DNA from: Paracoccus sp. MC1862
GTDB taxonomy: Bacteria; Pseudomonadota; Alphaproteobacteria; Rhodobacterales; Rhodobacteraceae
Direction of reading: 5' to 3'
DNA: 64,000 bases
Assembly (NCBI RefSeq): GCF_016617715.1
Contig: NZ_CP067225.1
Coordinates: forward strand, 2,108,001 to 2,172,000
Part shown: in pieces, positions 49,197 to 57,713 of the stretch
How the letters are laid out: each line of letters begins with the position of its first letter
How positions within the stretch are numbered: position 1 is the first letter of the stretch
The notes under the pieces: model-generated
What the model saw: only the letters and a program-made list of their open reading frames with translations
The model's database searches: none
Told to the model about the DNA's origin: nothing
Translations under genes and position numbers: made by a program

Positions 49197-51359
49197 TTGG
49201 ACCGCACCGATCCCCCGCTTCTGACCGGCCTCGCGCGCCCGCCCGGGACCGCGCCGGGTGCCGCACCGGCCATGCCCGGGGCGCAGGCGGGCGGCTGGAT
49301 CGGGCGGATGCCGCCGGTCCCGCCGGAAGCGCCGCTGGCGATGCCCTTGCAGGATTTCCGCGCGCCCCCGCCATCGGGGCCGCCGCGCCCGCCGGCCTCG
49401 GGCCGGGTGCTGGCTGCGCGGCTGCTGGCCTTCGGCGGGGCGGCCGCGATCGCCGTCGCGGGATGCTGGCAGATGATGGTCGCCTTCGGAGCCAACATCC
49501 TGCCGCTGCAATGGGCGCTCTTGGCCTTCTTCACCCTGACCTTCGGCTGGGTCGGCTTCAGCTTCTGCTCGCTGCTGGCGGGGCTGATCGCGCGCCCTCC
49601 CGTCACGCCCGCGGACCCCGGCGGGGCGCGGGTCGCCATCCTGATGCCGATCTACCACGAGGACACGGCCGACAGCCTCGGGATGCTGGGCGCGCTGGCC
49701 GACGAGTTGGCGCAGGCCGGCATGGCTGACCGGGCCGAGATATTCGTGCTGTCCGACAGCCGAGACCCGGATGTCTTCGCCGCCGAGACGCTGGGCATCG
49801 CCGCGCTGCGCGACACCTGCCCCCTGCCCGTCTGGTATCGCAGGCGGACCGACAACACCGGCCGGAAGGCCGGCAACATCGCCGAGTTCGTCCGCCGCTG
49901 GGGCGGGCGCTATGACCAGATGGTGGTGCTGGACGCCGACAGCGTCGTCAGCGGCGAGGTCGTCCGCGCCATGAGCGCGCGGATGACGGCAGATCCTGCG
50001 CTGGCCCTGATCCAGACGATCCCGGTGCTGGTCGGGGGGCAGACGCTGTTTTCCCGCGTGATCCAGTTCGCGGGCCGCGTCTATGGCCCGCCCATCGCGC
50101 GGGGTGTCGCCGCATGGTCGGGCGACAACGGCAATTTCTGGGGCCACAACGCGATGATCCGCGTTCCGGCCTTCGCCGCCTGCTGCGGCTTGCCCGAGCT
50201 TCCGGGCGCGCCCCCCTGGGGCGGCACCGTCCTGTCGCATGACTTCGTCGAGGCCGCGCTGCTGCGGCGCGCGGGCTGGAAGGTCCGTCTGGACTGGGAC
50301 CTGCGCGCCAGCTACGAGGGCTGCCCCCCCACCCTGCTGGACATGGCCGTGCGCGAGCGCCGCTGGGCGCAGGGCAACCTGCAGCACCTGCGGCTGGTCG
50401 GCGCCCGCGGCTTCACCGCCATCAGCCGCGTCCATTTCGCCGTCGGCGTCCTCGGCTTCCTGATGAGCCCGGTGTGGCTGGCGATGATCCTCGTGGGCCT
50501 GGCGCTGACCGCCAACGTGATCCTGTCGCGGCCCGAGTATTTTCCACAAAGCTACCAGCTTTTCCCCGAATGGCCGACCTTCGACGCCCGCCGCATGGTC
50601 TGGCTGTTCGTCGCCGCGATGAGCCTGCTGCTGCTGCCCAAGTTCGTCGCCGTGGCACGGGCCTGGCAGCGGCCGCTGGCGGCCGCGGCGGGCGGCCGCT
50701 CACGCGTCCTGCTCAGCGCGCTGTTCGAAACCGTGATGTCGGCGCTGATCGCGCCCGTGCAGATGCTGATTCAGACGCGCCAGATCCTTGAAATTCTGCG
50801 GGGAAAGAGCTCCGGCTGGGAAAGCCAGGTCCGCAAGGGCTCAATGCCGCCCTGGGGGCTGGTGCTGCGGCGGCACGGCATCCATGTCGTCTCGGGCGTG
50901 GTGACGCTGGTGGTGGCGGTGTCGCTGTCGCCGGGGCTGGCGATCTGGCTGTCACCGATCCTCGCCGGGCTGATCCTGTCGCCGGCCATCTCGCGCTGGA
51001 CCGCCTCGCCGGTCTTCGGCCGCTGGGCGCGGATGGCCGGGCTGCTGGTCACGCCCGAGGAACGGGTGCCGCCGCCCGTCATCGCCGCCAGCACCGCCCA
51101 TGTCCGCCGCCTGCGCCCGGCGGTCGGGGACACGCCGCTGCTGGGCCGCGACCCGCGCGCCCGCGCCCGTCACATCGCACTGCTGCCGCCCGTGCCCGAC
51201 GCGCCAGCGGCCGAGCGTCTGCCCGCCATCGCCGCCGAGGCCAAGATCGCCGCCGCCGCCTCGCAGGCCGAGGCACTGGCCTTCCTCGACCGCCCCGAGC
51301 GTGCCGCCCTGCTGTCGGACCCGCGCCTTCTGGACCGCTGGGCCGCGCTGCCAAAATGA
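49197..51359 (+). CDS. opgH: Glucans biosynthesis glucosyltransferase OpgH
   Basis: A 720-residue GT2 glucosyltransferase. It has a proline-rich N-terminus, two membrane spans (ARLLAFGGAAAIAVAGCW and LLAFFTLTFGWVGFSFCSLL), then a cytoplasmic GT2 domain with MPIYHEDTADSL, VLDADSVVSG (DxD), HDFVEAALLRRAGW and the RERRWAQGNLQH (Q/RxxRW-type) motif, then about six C-terminal spans. It polymerises glucose from UDP-glucose into the glucan backbone. A TTG at 49197 is used as start, since AAGGGGA lies 7 bp upstream and it sits 4 bp after the opgG stop; the next ATG would be 25 codons later. It overlaps opgC by 4 bp. Confidence 0.92.
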   Translation: MDRTDPPLLTGLARPPGTAPGAAPAMPGAQAGGWIGRMPPVPPEAPLAMPLQDFRAPPPSGPPRPPASGRVLAARLLAFGGAAAIAVAGCWQMMVAFGANILPLQWALLAFFTLTFGWVGFSFCSLLAGLIARPPVTPADPGGARVAILMPIYHEDTADSLGMLGALADELAQAGMADRAEIFVLSDSRDPDVFAAETLGIAALRDTCPLPVWYRRRTDNTGRKAGNIAEFVRRWGGRYDQMVVLDADSVVSGEVVRAMSARMTADPALALIQTIPVLVGGQTLFSRVIQFAGRVYGPPIARGVAAWSGDNGNFWGHNAMIRVPAFAACCGLPELPGAPPWGGTVLSHDFVEAALLRRAGWKVRLDWDLRASYEGCPPTLLDMAVRERRWAQGNLQHLRLVGARGFTAISRVHFAVGVLGFLMSPVWLAMILVGLALTANVILSRPEYFPQSYQLFPEWPTFDARRMVWLFVAAMSLLLLPKFVAVARAWQRPLAAAAGGRSRVLLSALFETVMSALIAPVQMLIQTRQILEILRGKSSGWESQVRKGSMPPWGLVLRRHGIHVVSGVVTLVVAVSLSPGLAIWLSPILAGLILSPAISRWTASPVFGRWARMAGLLVTPEERVPPPVIAASTAHVRRLRPAVGDTPLLGRDPRARARHIALLPPVPDAPAAERLPAIAAEAKIAAAASQAEALAFLDRPERAALLSDPRLLDRWAALPK

Positions 51360-52471
51360 GCCGGATCGTTTCGCTGGACATGCTGCGCGGCTACGCGCTG
51401 GTCTGCATCATGCTGAACCACATGCCGGTGGGCGTACTGCGGCAGTTCACCCTGACCAACTTCGCCGTCTACGACGCGGCCGAGCTGTTCGTGCTTCTGT
51501 CGGGTTTCCTCGTGGGCCTTGTCTGGATGAAGGTCGAGCGCGCCGAAGGCCGGCTGGCCGCGCAATGGCGCTTTGCCCGTCGCGCCGGACAGGTCTGGCT
51601 GGCGCTGGTCCTCGGCGGCATCCTGCTGGCGCTGCTGTCACGCGGGCTGCTGGAACTGGGTTTCCGCCACACCGCGATCTGGAACGAATACGCCCGCTGG
51701 ATCATCGAGGTGCCCGTTGGCTATATCGCAACGCTGGCGCTGATGTGGCTGCAGCCGAACCTGCTGGACGTGCTGGCCCTTTACGTCATCGTCCTGGCCT
51801 TGGCACCGATGCTGGTGCCGCTGATGCTGCGCTGGCCGGTCGCGTTCTTCGTCGGCTCGGCGGCGATCTGGCTGATGGCCGTGCCGCTGAACGCCGCCCT
51901 GCCCAACCACCGGGTCGAGGGCGGGCTGCTGTTCAACCCCTTCGGCTGGCAGCTTCTGTTCCACACGGGCGTGGCGATGGGGGCCTTCCGCCACCGCTTC
52001 ATGCCGGTCCTGCGCCGCCATGGCCGCTGGCTCACCGCCATCTCGGTGGCGATCACGCTTTATTCGCTGGCGATGGTCACGCTGTGGCGCCTTGGTCCCG
52101 AGGGCAAGCGATTGGCCGACATCATGTGGCACGCGGTGGGCAGCGTGGACAAATGGTCGCTGGATTGGGTGCGCTATGTGGCGATCATGGCGGCAAGCTG
52201 GCTGGTCGCGGTGCCGCTGTCGGACCTGTTCGCCTGGGCGGCGGGGACGGCCCCGGGTCGGGCGCTGGGGACGATCGGCAAGGGCGGGCTGGTGGCCTTT
52301 GTCGCCTGCGTGCTGCTGTCGGTCCTGGGCGACGCCATGGCGCTGAGCCTGCCCAAGGGCGCGGCGCGGCTGGGCGTGGACCTGTGGACCATCGCGGCGC
52401 TGTGGCTGACCGCGCATCTGTGGCTGCGCGAAAAGGCCCGCCGCATGGAACGACGCATCAAGGCAGGCTGA
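51356..52471 (+). CDS. opgC: OPG succinyltransferase-family membrane protein OpgC
   Basis: A 371-residue multispanning protein of the OpgC domain family, with about ten hydrophobic helices. It starts with RIVSLDMLRGYALVCIMLNHMP, in part SLDMLRGYALVCIMLNHMP, the acyltransferase-3-like N-terminal motif. It continues with FVLLSGFLVGLVW and HTGVAMGAFRHRF. In R. sphaeroides OpgC adds succinyl groups to periplasmic glucans. Here it is third in opgG-opgH-opgC, with its ATG overlapping the opgH stop (51356-51359). The island begins 14 bp downstream. Confidence 0.9.
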   Translation: MSRIVSLDMLRGYALVCIMLNHMPVGVLRQFTLTNFAVYDAAELFVLLSGFLVGLVWMKVERAEGRLAAQWRFARRAGQVWLALVLGGILLALLSRGLLELGFRHTAIWNEYARWIIEVPVGYIATLALMWLQPNLLDVLALYVIVLALAPMLVPLMLRWPVAFFVGSAAIWLMAVPLNAALPNHRVEGGLLFNPFGWQLLFHTGVAMGAFRHRFMPVLRRHGRWLTAISVAITLYSLAMVTLWRLGPEGKRLADIMWHAVGSVDKWSLDWVRYVAIMAASWLVAVPLSDLFAWAAGTAPGRALGTIGKGGLVAFVACVLLSVLGDAMALSLPKGAARLGVDLWTIAALWLTAHLWLREKARRMERRIKAG

Positions 52472-52484
52472 TTTCCTAGTGTTC

Positions 52485-52498
52485 TGGTGGAGCCGAGG
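52485..52498 (-). other. Putative attachment-site remnant: tRNA-Ala-like 3' end
   Basis: On the minus strand this reads CCTCGGCTCCACCA, which matches the 3' acceptor end of a tRNA-Ala (a tmRNA end is an alternative), including the CCA. Further 5' on the same strand, GGTTCG sits at the position of the T-loop, but the intervening bases do not fit a tRNA, so no functional tRNA is present here. Next to a tyrosine recombinase this is best read as the partial att copy left on one side by integration. The intact tRNA should lie at the other end of the element, which is not in the window. Confidence 0.55.
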
Positions 52499-52644
52499 TC
52501 CACCGAACCTTTGCTTTCAGCCGTCCGATGCCATCCAGATATGCCTGCAAACACTAGCATATTCCTTCATCTGTAATCCGATAGTGTCTTGCAACGTCCA
52601 GCCATATCCCACATTGTGCGTGGGACAAACCGTGGGACGTGATT

Positions 52645-53817
52645 ATGGCGAAGCTGACGGCAACAGGCATCAGGAACCTGACCACGCCGGGCAAGTATGG
52701 AGACGGGAACGGGCTGTTCCTTGTCGTCGCCGCGACGGGGGCGAAGCGTTGGGTGCAGCGCATCACCATCCGCGGCAAGCGGTGCGACCTAGGGCTGGGG
52801 TCGCTTTCGTCCGTATCGCTGGCCGAGGCGCGTGAACTGGCCGCGCGCAATCGCAGGGAGGCCGCGGCCGGTGGCGACCCCCTGCGGGACAAGCGCGAGG
52901 CGGCCGCCGTCCTGACCTTCGAGGAATCCGCGCGCGAGGTTCACCGGCTGCACTTGCCGACATGGCGGAACGTGAAGCACGGGCAGGACTTCATCACGTC
53001 GCTTGAACTGTATGCCTTCCCGCGCATCGGGCATCTGCGGGTTTCGGACGTGACCGCCGCCGATGTGCTTGGGGTTCTTACGCCCATCTGGACCGCGAAG
53101 CACGAAACCGCCCGCCGGGTGCGCCAGCGCATCGGCACGGTGCTGAAATGGGCCGTGGCGAAGGGGTGGCGGCAGGACAATCCGGCGGACGCCATTACAA
53201 CCGCATTGCCTAAGGTGCCGAAGGTGAAGGCCCATCGGGTGGCGCTGCCATATGCCGAGGTTGCCGGTTTTCTGACCGTCCTTCGGGGGTGCGGGGCATT
53301 GCCGCAGACGCGCTGGGCAATCGAGTTTGCGATACTCACCGCCATGCGTTCCCTAGAAGTGAGGGACGCGACGTGGGACGAAATCGACTTGGACGCGGCA
53401 ACCTGGACCATTCCCGCCGCTCGCATGAAGATGAAGCGCCCGCATCGGGTGCCGCTGTCGCCTCGGGCTATCGAGGTTCTAAAAGAGGCCCGCGACCTTT
53501 TCGGCGGTTCCGGCAGGTTGTTCCCGGGCGCGAAGAGAGGCCGCCCGCTTTCGGATGTGGCCCTGTCAAAGACGGTGAAGGGGCTGGGCTATCCGGTGGA
53601 CGTTCACGGCTTCCGCACATCCTTCCGCACCTGGGCGCAGGACAAGACCACGTTTCCCCGCGAGGTCGCGGAAGCCTGCCTGGCGCATCTGGTCGGGTCC
53701 GAGGTGGAGCGCGCCTATTCCCGTTCCGACCTGTTCGACAAGCGCCGCCGACTCATGAACGCATGGGCCGGTTATGTGGCAGGGGAATCAGCCGGAAAGG
53801 TGGTGCGGATTGCGTAA
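52645..53817 (+). CDS. int: Tyrosine-type site-specific integrase
   Basis: A 390-residue integrase of the P4/DUF4102 type. It has an N-terminal arm-binding domain (KYGDGNGLFLVVAATGAKRWVQR, in part GNGLFLVVAATGAKRW), a SAM-like core-binding domain (residues 100-190), and a C-terminal catalytic domain. The catalytic arginine is in LTAMRSLEVRDATW, HxxR in DVHGFRTSFR, the histidine in LAHLVGSEVERAYSRSD, and tyrosine in the last helix. ATG 52645 was chosen over a GTG two codons earlier. It would catalyse integration and excision of the element whose genes follow. It lies 146 bp from the putative att site. Confidence 0.93.
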   Translation: MAKLTATGIRNLTTPGKYGDGNGLFLVVAATGAKRWVQRITIRGKRCDLGLGSLSSVSLAEARELAARNRREAAAGGDPLRDKREAAAVLTFEESAREVHRLHLPTWRNVKHGQDFITSLELYAFPRIGHLRVSDVTAADVLGVLTPIWTAKHETARRVRQRIGTVLKWAVAKGWRQDNPADAITTALPKVPKVKAHRVALPYAEVAGFLTVLRGCGALPQTRWAIEFAILTAMRSLEVRDATWDEIDLDAATWTIPAARMKMKRPHRVPLSPRAIEVLKEARDLFGGSGRLFPGAKRGRPLSDVALSKTVKGLGYPVDVHGFRTSFRTWAQDKTTFPREVAEACLAHLVGSEVERAYSRSDLFDKRRRLMNAWAGYVAGESAGKVVRIA

Positions 53818-54177
53818 GGAGCAATGGGTCGCAAGGTCTCGGTCGAGCAATTGCCATGTCGCCGTAGAGCTAACCCCGCACACTCCACCATCACCAACTT
53901 GGAGCCGAACAGTGATGCGTTGCACTCCAAAACCGAACAGTTCCGCAGGCCTTATTCCTACCGCTCAAACAACAAGGTGGGGCCGCAAGACTGACAGATT
54001 GCCTTCCGCACAACTGAGGAAATCGACCTGCTGCGCCGCTCGCTGAAGGCCTGAGGCCTCGCGGGCGCTTGACCGCGGTCGAACATCAACAACAATAGCA
54101 CACACCGGGAACGCGCAAGACTTCGTGCAGTCCGGCAAGAGCACCCCCGCAGACGGGGCAATGCGCTTAAACAGGAA

Positions 54178-54209
54178 GGCCCGCAGCACTGGCGAAAGTG
54201 CTGCGGGCC
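54178..54209. repeat. Perfect 13-bp hairpin
   Basis: GGCCCGCAGCACT at 54178-54190 is followed by a 6-nt spacer and its exact reverse complement at 54197-54209. No T-run follows, so it is not a standard intrinsic terminator on the plus strand. It sits upstream of the AlpA-like regulator. Confidence 0.85.
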
Positions 54210-54245
54210 GGGGTTGGAAAGACTTTGCCGGTCACTTCCAACCCC
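54210..54245. repeat. Perfect 10-bp inverted repeat
   Basis: GGGGTTGGAA (54210-54219) and TTCCAACCCC (54236-54245) are exact reverse complements separated by 16 nt. The repeat directly abuts the previous hairpin. It may be an operator, a recombination directionality factor site or part of a structured RNA. Confidence 0.8.
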
Positions 54246-54338
54246 TTCCTGCCAAGAATCGGGGCCATCCGGCAAGCTGAATTACGCTTTGCGTATCTAG
54301 CCGGGTGGCCCGTCACAGGAACGAGGAAGGGCTTACCC

Positions 54339-54527
54339 GTGAATATCAGAATGATGCGCCTGCCGGATGTGGTGCAGGCAACCGGCCTTGGCCGCTCGAC
54401 CATCTATGCCAAGGTGGCTGCTGGTGACTTCCCAGCCCCCGTGAAGCTGGGCGCGCGTGCCGTCGCCTGGCCGGAAGCCGTTGTTGCCGAGTGGCTGGCG
54501 AATCGGCCCAGCGCCCGCGCCGCCTGA
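54339..54527 (+). CDS. AlpA-family excisionase/regulator
   Basis: A 62-residue protein consisting of a single MerR-like helix-turn-helix: MRLPDVVQATGLGRSTIYAKVAAGDFPAPVKLG, in part TGLGRSTIYAKVAAGDFP, followed by AVAWPEAVVAEWLANRP. AlpA-type proteins of prophages and islands act as transcriptional regulators or recombination directionality factors for the adjacent integrase. The start is a GTG at 54339, with GAGGAAGGG 7 bp upstream. It lies 0.5 kb from the integrase, downstream of two hairpins that may be its binding region. Confidence 0.85.
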   Translation: MNIRMMRLPDVVQATGLGRSTIYAKVAAGDFPAPVKLGARAVAWPEAVVAEWLANRPSARAA

Positions 54528-54643
54528 AACGAGAAACCGCCGCCCGGACAAGGGGGCGACGGCGCTATTCGTTTCGGCGGTTCTGGATGCCCTGACCTAT
54601 AGCGTCAGCCCCCTTTGCCGACAAGGCGAAGGACGCACGCACC

Positions 54644-54952
54644 ATGACTTTCCAAAGGCAATGGCCCGCAAGGGCTTTCACCATCCGCTGCGAGGGCGAT
54701 GCCCCTTGCTTGATTATCGCCAAAGGCCGCGACCGGTGGGCGCTTGAGGCGCTGATGGCGGCAGGCCCAAACGGTTGCACGCCAATCAACAACCCCGCCC
54801 CGCGCTGGGCGGCTTACATCCACAACCTGCGCGCCTTGGGCGTGGCAATCGACACCATCACAGAAAAGCACGGCGGCCCCTTCGCGGGGCATCACGCCCG
54901 CTATGTGCTGCGTTGCCATGTCACGGCAGGCCGTGAAGGCGGTGCCGCATGA
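54644..54952 (+). CDS. Winged-helix-like small protein
   Basis: A 102-residue protein. Its pattern of LEALMAAGPNGCTPINNPAPRWAAYIHNLRALGVAIDT, in part LEALMAAGPNGCTPI and WAAYIHNLRALGVAIDT, then HGGPFAGHHARYVLRC, resembles a winged-helix domain protein recurrent in alphaproteobacterial islands and prophages. It likely binds DNA, but no target is known. Its stop overlaps the next tiny gene's ATG by 4 bp (54949-54952), the first link in a coupled operon. Confidence 0.65.
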   Translation: MTFQRQWPARAFTIRCEGDAPCLIIAKGRDRWALEALMAAGPNGCTPINNPAPRWAAYIHNLRALGVAIDTITEKHGGPFAGHHARYVLRCHVTAGREGGAA

Positions 54953-55050
54953 CCGCGCTTCGCATTGCCCTGCTGATGCAGCGTTACGGGCTGGACGCCG
55001 ACCGCGCTGCGCTGCTGGCCGCCTTTATCTGGGGGTGCGGCCATGAGTGA
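54949..55050 (+). CDS. Tiny coupled ORF (33 aa)
   Basis: A 33-residue reading frame, MTALRIALLMQRYGLDADRA then ALLAAFIWGCGHE. It begins in an ATGA overlap with the preceding gene and ends 8 bp inside the next. This spacing on both sides argues that it is translated. It is a predicted amphipathic-to-hydrophobic helix; no family is recognised. It is too short to assign a role. Confidence 0.5.
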   Translation: MTALRIALLMQRYGLDADRAALLAAFIWGCGHE

Positions 55051-55321
55051 GCGCGAACCGACGAACGCCGAACTGATTGCCGCCGCCGTTGGCATCGCCC
55101 TTGCCTCGCGCGACCTTATCAAGCGCACCGACCGCACGTCCTTCCGCGACGTTGGCCAGACGCTGGACGCATTGCACGAGGGCATGGCCGTCGCCGGGGG
55201 TTCCCTGTTGCACCTGGCCGAGCGGCTGGGCGTGCAGGCGGACGTGGACCGGCTGGTGAAGCAGGGACAGGACCGCATCGCCACGGTGCGCGCCTTCGCC
55301 GGGACGGAGGGCCGCGCATGA
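55043..55321 (+). CDS. Hypothetical helical protein of the island
   Basis: A 92-residue, mostly helical protein (MSEREPTNAELIAAAVGIAL ... LHLAERLGVQADVDRLVKQG). No cysteines, membrane spans or catalytic motifs are visible. Its start overlaps the tiny upstream gene by 8 bp and its end overlaps the Toprim gene's ATG by 4 bp. The context suggests a replication or regulatory accessory protein, but this is only by association. Confidence 0.65.
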   Translation: MSEREPTNAELIAAAVGIALASRDLIKRTDRTSFRDVGQTLDALHEGMAVAGGSLLHLAERLGVQADVDRLVKQGQDRIATVRAFAGTEGRA

Positions 55322-56202
55322 CTGACGCGCGCGCCCTGACCCTCGCCCTTCGCGGCAAGTGGTATCGCACCTATGGGCTGGCCTGCTGTCCTGCGCATGG
55401 GGACCGTCGGCCCAGCCTGACGCTGGCCGATGCACCGGACGGGCGCTTGCTGCTGAACTGCAAGACCGGGTGCAGCTTCTTTGACGTGCTGACCGCCTTG
55501 CGGGACCGGGGGCTTCTCGACCGGCACGCCCGGCCCCAGCCGCCCAGCGCGTCCGAGATTGCCCGCCGCCGGGCCGAGGATGAGGCCGAGGCCGTGAAGC
55601 GGGAACGGCAGGCGCTGGCGTGCTGGAACGAGGCGCTGCCCGTTCACGGCACCCCAGCGGAAACCTACCTGCGGGGGCGGGGCATCACCTGCCCCCTGCC
55701 GGACAGCCTGCGCTTTCATCCCGCGTGCTGGCACGCATCCGCCAAGCGCCTGCCCGCAATGGTCGCGCGGGTGGACGGCTTGCCGCGACTGGCCGTGCAT
55801 CGGACCTACCTGCGCCCGGACGGCACCGGCAAGGCCGAGGTGGACCCGCCCAAGGCGATGCTTGGCGCGGCGCTGGGCGGGGCGGTGCGACTCGCTGAGG
55901 CCGAGGGGCCGCTGGTGGTGGCCGAGGGCATCGAGACGGCCTTGAGCCTGTCCAGCGGCTTGTTGCGCGGCCCTGCAACCGTCTGGGCCGCCCTGTCCGC
56001 CCCCGGCATGGCCGGGCTGCGTCTGCCGGACGGTATTCCGCACAAGCTGACCATCGCCCCGGACGGTGACACGGCAGGCCGTGAAGCCGCGCACAAGCTG
56101 GCCGAGCGCGCATCCGCCCTTGGCTGGACCGTGAGCCTGCTACCTGCCCCGGATGGCCGGGACTGGAACGACATTCTCATGCTGAAAGGGGCCGCCGTAT
56201 GA
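55318..56202 (+). CDS. Toprim-domain primase-like protein
   Basis: A 294-residue protein. An N-terminal zinc-ribbon resembles a CHC2/P4-type primase finger (CCPAHGDRRPSLTLAD ... LLNCKTGC). A C-terminal Toprim domain has the conserved glutamate in LVVAEGIETALS and the DxD-like TIAPDGDTAGREAA. Such proteins act as primases or primase-helicase N-terminal parts in phages and replicating islands. It is directly coupled (ATGA) to the DUF3987 gene, and the two may together form a split primase-helicase. Confidence 0.85.
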   Translation: MTDARALTLALRGKWYRTYGLACCPAHGDRRPSLTLADAPDGRLLLNCKTGCSFFDVLTALRDRGLLDRHARPQPPSASEIARRRAEDEAEAVKRERQALACWNEALPVHGTPAETYLRGRGITCPLPDSLRFHPACWHASAKRLPAMVARVDGLPRLAVHRTYLRPDGTGKAEVDPPKAMLGAALGGAVRLAEAEGPLVVAEGIETALSLSSGLLRGPATVWAALSAPGMAGLRLPDGIPHKLTIAPDGDTAGREAAHKLAERASALGWTVSLLPAPDGRDWNDILMLKGAAV

Positions 56203-57713
56203 ACGCGCCCGGATACTTCGCGCCCGAACCCATCCCCTTCAAGGCGCAATGGCCGGAAGCTGACCGCCGCTTCCTGCGCCCTGACCTGCCGTCCCCGCCG
56301 TCCCTGCCGCTAGCCGAGGTGCTGACGCCCCGCGCCACCGAATGGGTGGTAGCCACCGCAGAGGGGGCAGGCGCGCCCCCGGACTACGTGCTGGCGGCGC
56401 TGCTGTCCGTCACCGGCGCGACGATGGGGAACGCCCGCTGGGTGTCGCCCTGGCAGGGCTGGGCCGAGCCGCCAATCATCTGGACCATGTGCATCGGCAA
56501 TCCGTCCGCCGGGAAAAGTCCGGCGATTGATGCGGTGCTGGCCCCGCTGCGCCGGGCCGAACGTCCGTTGCGCGAAGCGGCTCAAGCGGATTTGGACGCC
56601 TGGGAGAAGCGCGCCCGGCTGGCGAAGCTGGCGCAGGCCGTGTGGGAAAAGAAAGCCGCCGCCGCACTGGACAAGGGCAACCCGCCGCCACCCTTGCCGA
56701 AGGAAGCCGACGCCGGAACTGCCCCGCATATTCCCCGCCTTGTCGTGAACGATGGCACGGTGGAGCGGCTGGGCGTCATCGCGCAGGCTCAGCCCAAGGG
56801 GTTCCTGCAAATGCGCGACGAGCTGGCCGGATGGCTCTTGATGATGGAAAGCCGCAATGGCGGGTCAGACCGGGCGTTCTGGCTGGAAGCCTTTGGCGGG
56901 CGCGGCTTCACGGTGGAGCGCATGGGCCGCGCACCCCTGACCATAGGGCGGCTGACCATCGGGGCGCTGGGCGGCATCCAGCCCGACCGCCTGGCGGACC
57001 TGCTGACCAAGGCCAGCGACGACGGGTTGCTGGCCCGCTTCCTGCCGATCTGGCCCGCCCGCGTGCCGGTGCGCCAGCCTGAGCGGTTCGCGTCCGACGC
57101 GTTGGCCGATGCAGCCATGTCCCGGTTGACCGCCCTGCAGATGCCCTTGGGGGAGGATGGAGAGCCGCGCCCGTGGTTCGTGCCCTTCGATGATGCCGCG
57201 CAAGCCATGATGAACGATTGGCGGCAAACCTGCGCCGGATGGGAAGCCGGGGCCGAAGGGTTGCTTTTGTCCTTCATTGGCAAGCTGCCGGGTATGGCTG
57301 CGCGTCTGGCGCTGGTGCTGGCCGCAATCGGCCATGCCTTCGATGGGGAGCCGGACCCGGCCCAGCGCGGGATTGGCCCGGCCGAGTTTGGCCGCGCCTG
57401 CCACTTCCTGGACAGCTACGCCCTGCCGATGGCACGGCGGGCCTACGGGACGGCCAGCGTGCCGCAAGCGGAACGGGCTGCGCGGCGGCTGGTGGCGCTG
57501 GTGCGGGACATGGGCTGGGAACGCTTCACCGCGCGCGAGGTGCGCCGGATGCAGCGCGCGGGACTCGCAGGCATGGGGGAAATCAACCCGGCCCTTGCCA
57601 TGCTTGAGGAAGCCGACCTGATCCGCGCCGTCACCGAACCTGCCGGGCCGAACGGGGGCCGCCCCTTGCGGCTGTTCATCGTCAACCCTTCGGTTCACGA
57701 GGCGCAGGCATGA
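56199..57713 (+). CDS. DUF3987 (YfjI-family) helicase-like protein
   Basis: A 504-residue protein matching DUF3987. It has a Walker A-like loop (IGNPSAGKSPAID), a charged helical insert (residues about 120-170), then VVNDGTVERLGVIAQAQPKG, MRDELAGWLLMMES and IGALGGIQPDRLADLL. Family members are thought to be replicative ATPases or helicases of mobile elements. The C-terminus contains a winged-helix-like region (RFTAREVRRMQRAGL). It is coupled by 4-bp overlaps to the Toprim gene before and the small gene after. Confidence 0.85.
   Translation: MNAPGYFAPEPIPFKAQWPEADRRFLRPDLPSPPSLPLAEVLTPRATEWVVATAEGAGAPPDYVLAALLSVTGATMGNARWVSPWQGWAEPPIIWTMCIGNPSAGKSPAIDAVLAPLRRAERPLREAAQADLDAWEKRARLAKLAQAVWEKKAAAALDKGNPPPPLPKEADAGTAPHIPRLVVNDGTVERLGVIAQAQPKGFLQMRDELAGWLLMMESRNGGSDRAFWLEAFGGRGFTVERMGRAPLTIGRLTIGALGGIQPDRLADLLTKASDDGLLARFLPIWPARVPVRQPERFASDALADAAMSRLTALQMPLGEDGEPRPWFVPFDDAAQAMMNDWRQTCAGWEAGAEGLLLSFIGKLPGMAARLALVLAAIGHAFDGEPDPAQRGIGPAEFGRACHFLDSYALPMARRAYGTASVPQAERAARRLVALVRDMGWERFTAREVRRMQRAGLAGMGEINPALAMLEEADLIRAVTEPAGPNGGRPLRLFIVNPSVHEAQA

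Larger units (their letters stand above)
53818..54338. other. Non-coding 0.5 kb gap in the island
   Basis: No gene is supported here. Local GC falls below that of the chromosome, and short frames end quickly. One stretch near 54001-54052 reads IAFRTTEEIDLLRRSLKA before a stop and might be the tail of a lost gene. The right part holds two strong hairpins (54178-54209 and 54210-54245) and leads into the AlpA-like gene, so this is probably the regulatory region of the island operon. Confidence 0.5.

Noticed and set aside
52485..52510. Complete tRNA gene next to opgC
   Set aside because: Only the 3' end and a T-loop-like GGTTCG fit; no anticodon or D arm follows, so it is treated as an att remnant.
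53958..54275. Small minus-strand genes in the island gap
   Set aside because: The frames run through the perfect hairpins and show no coding character.
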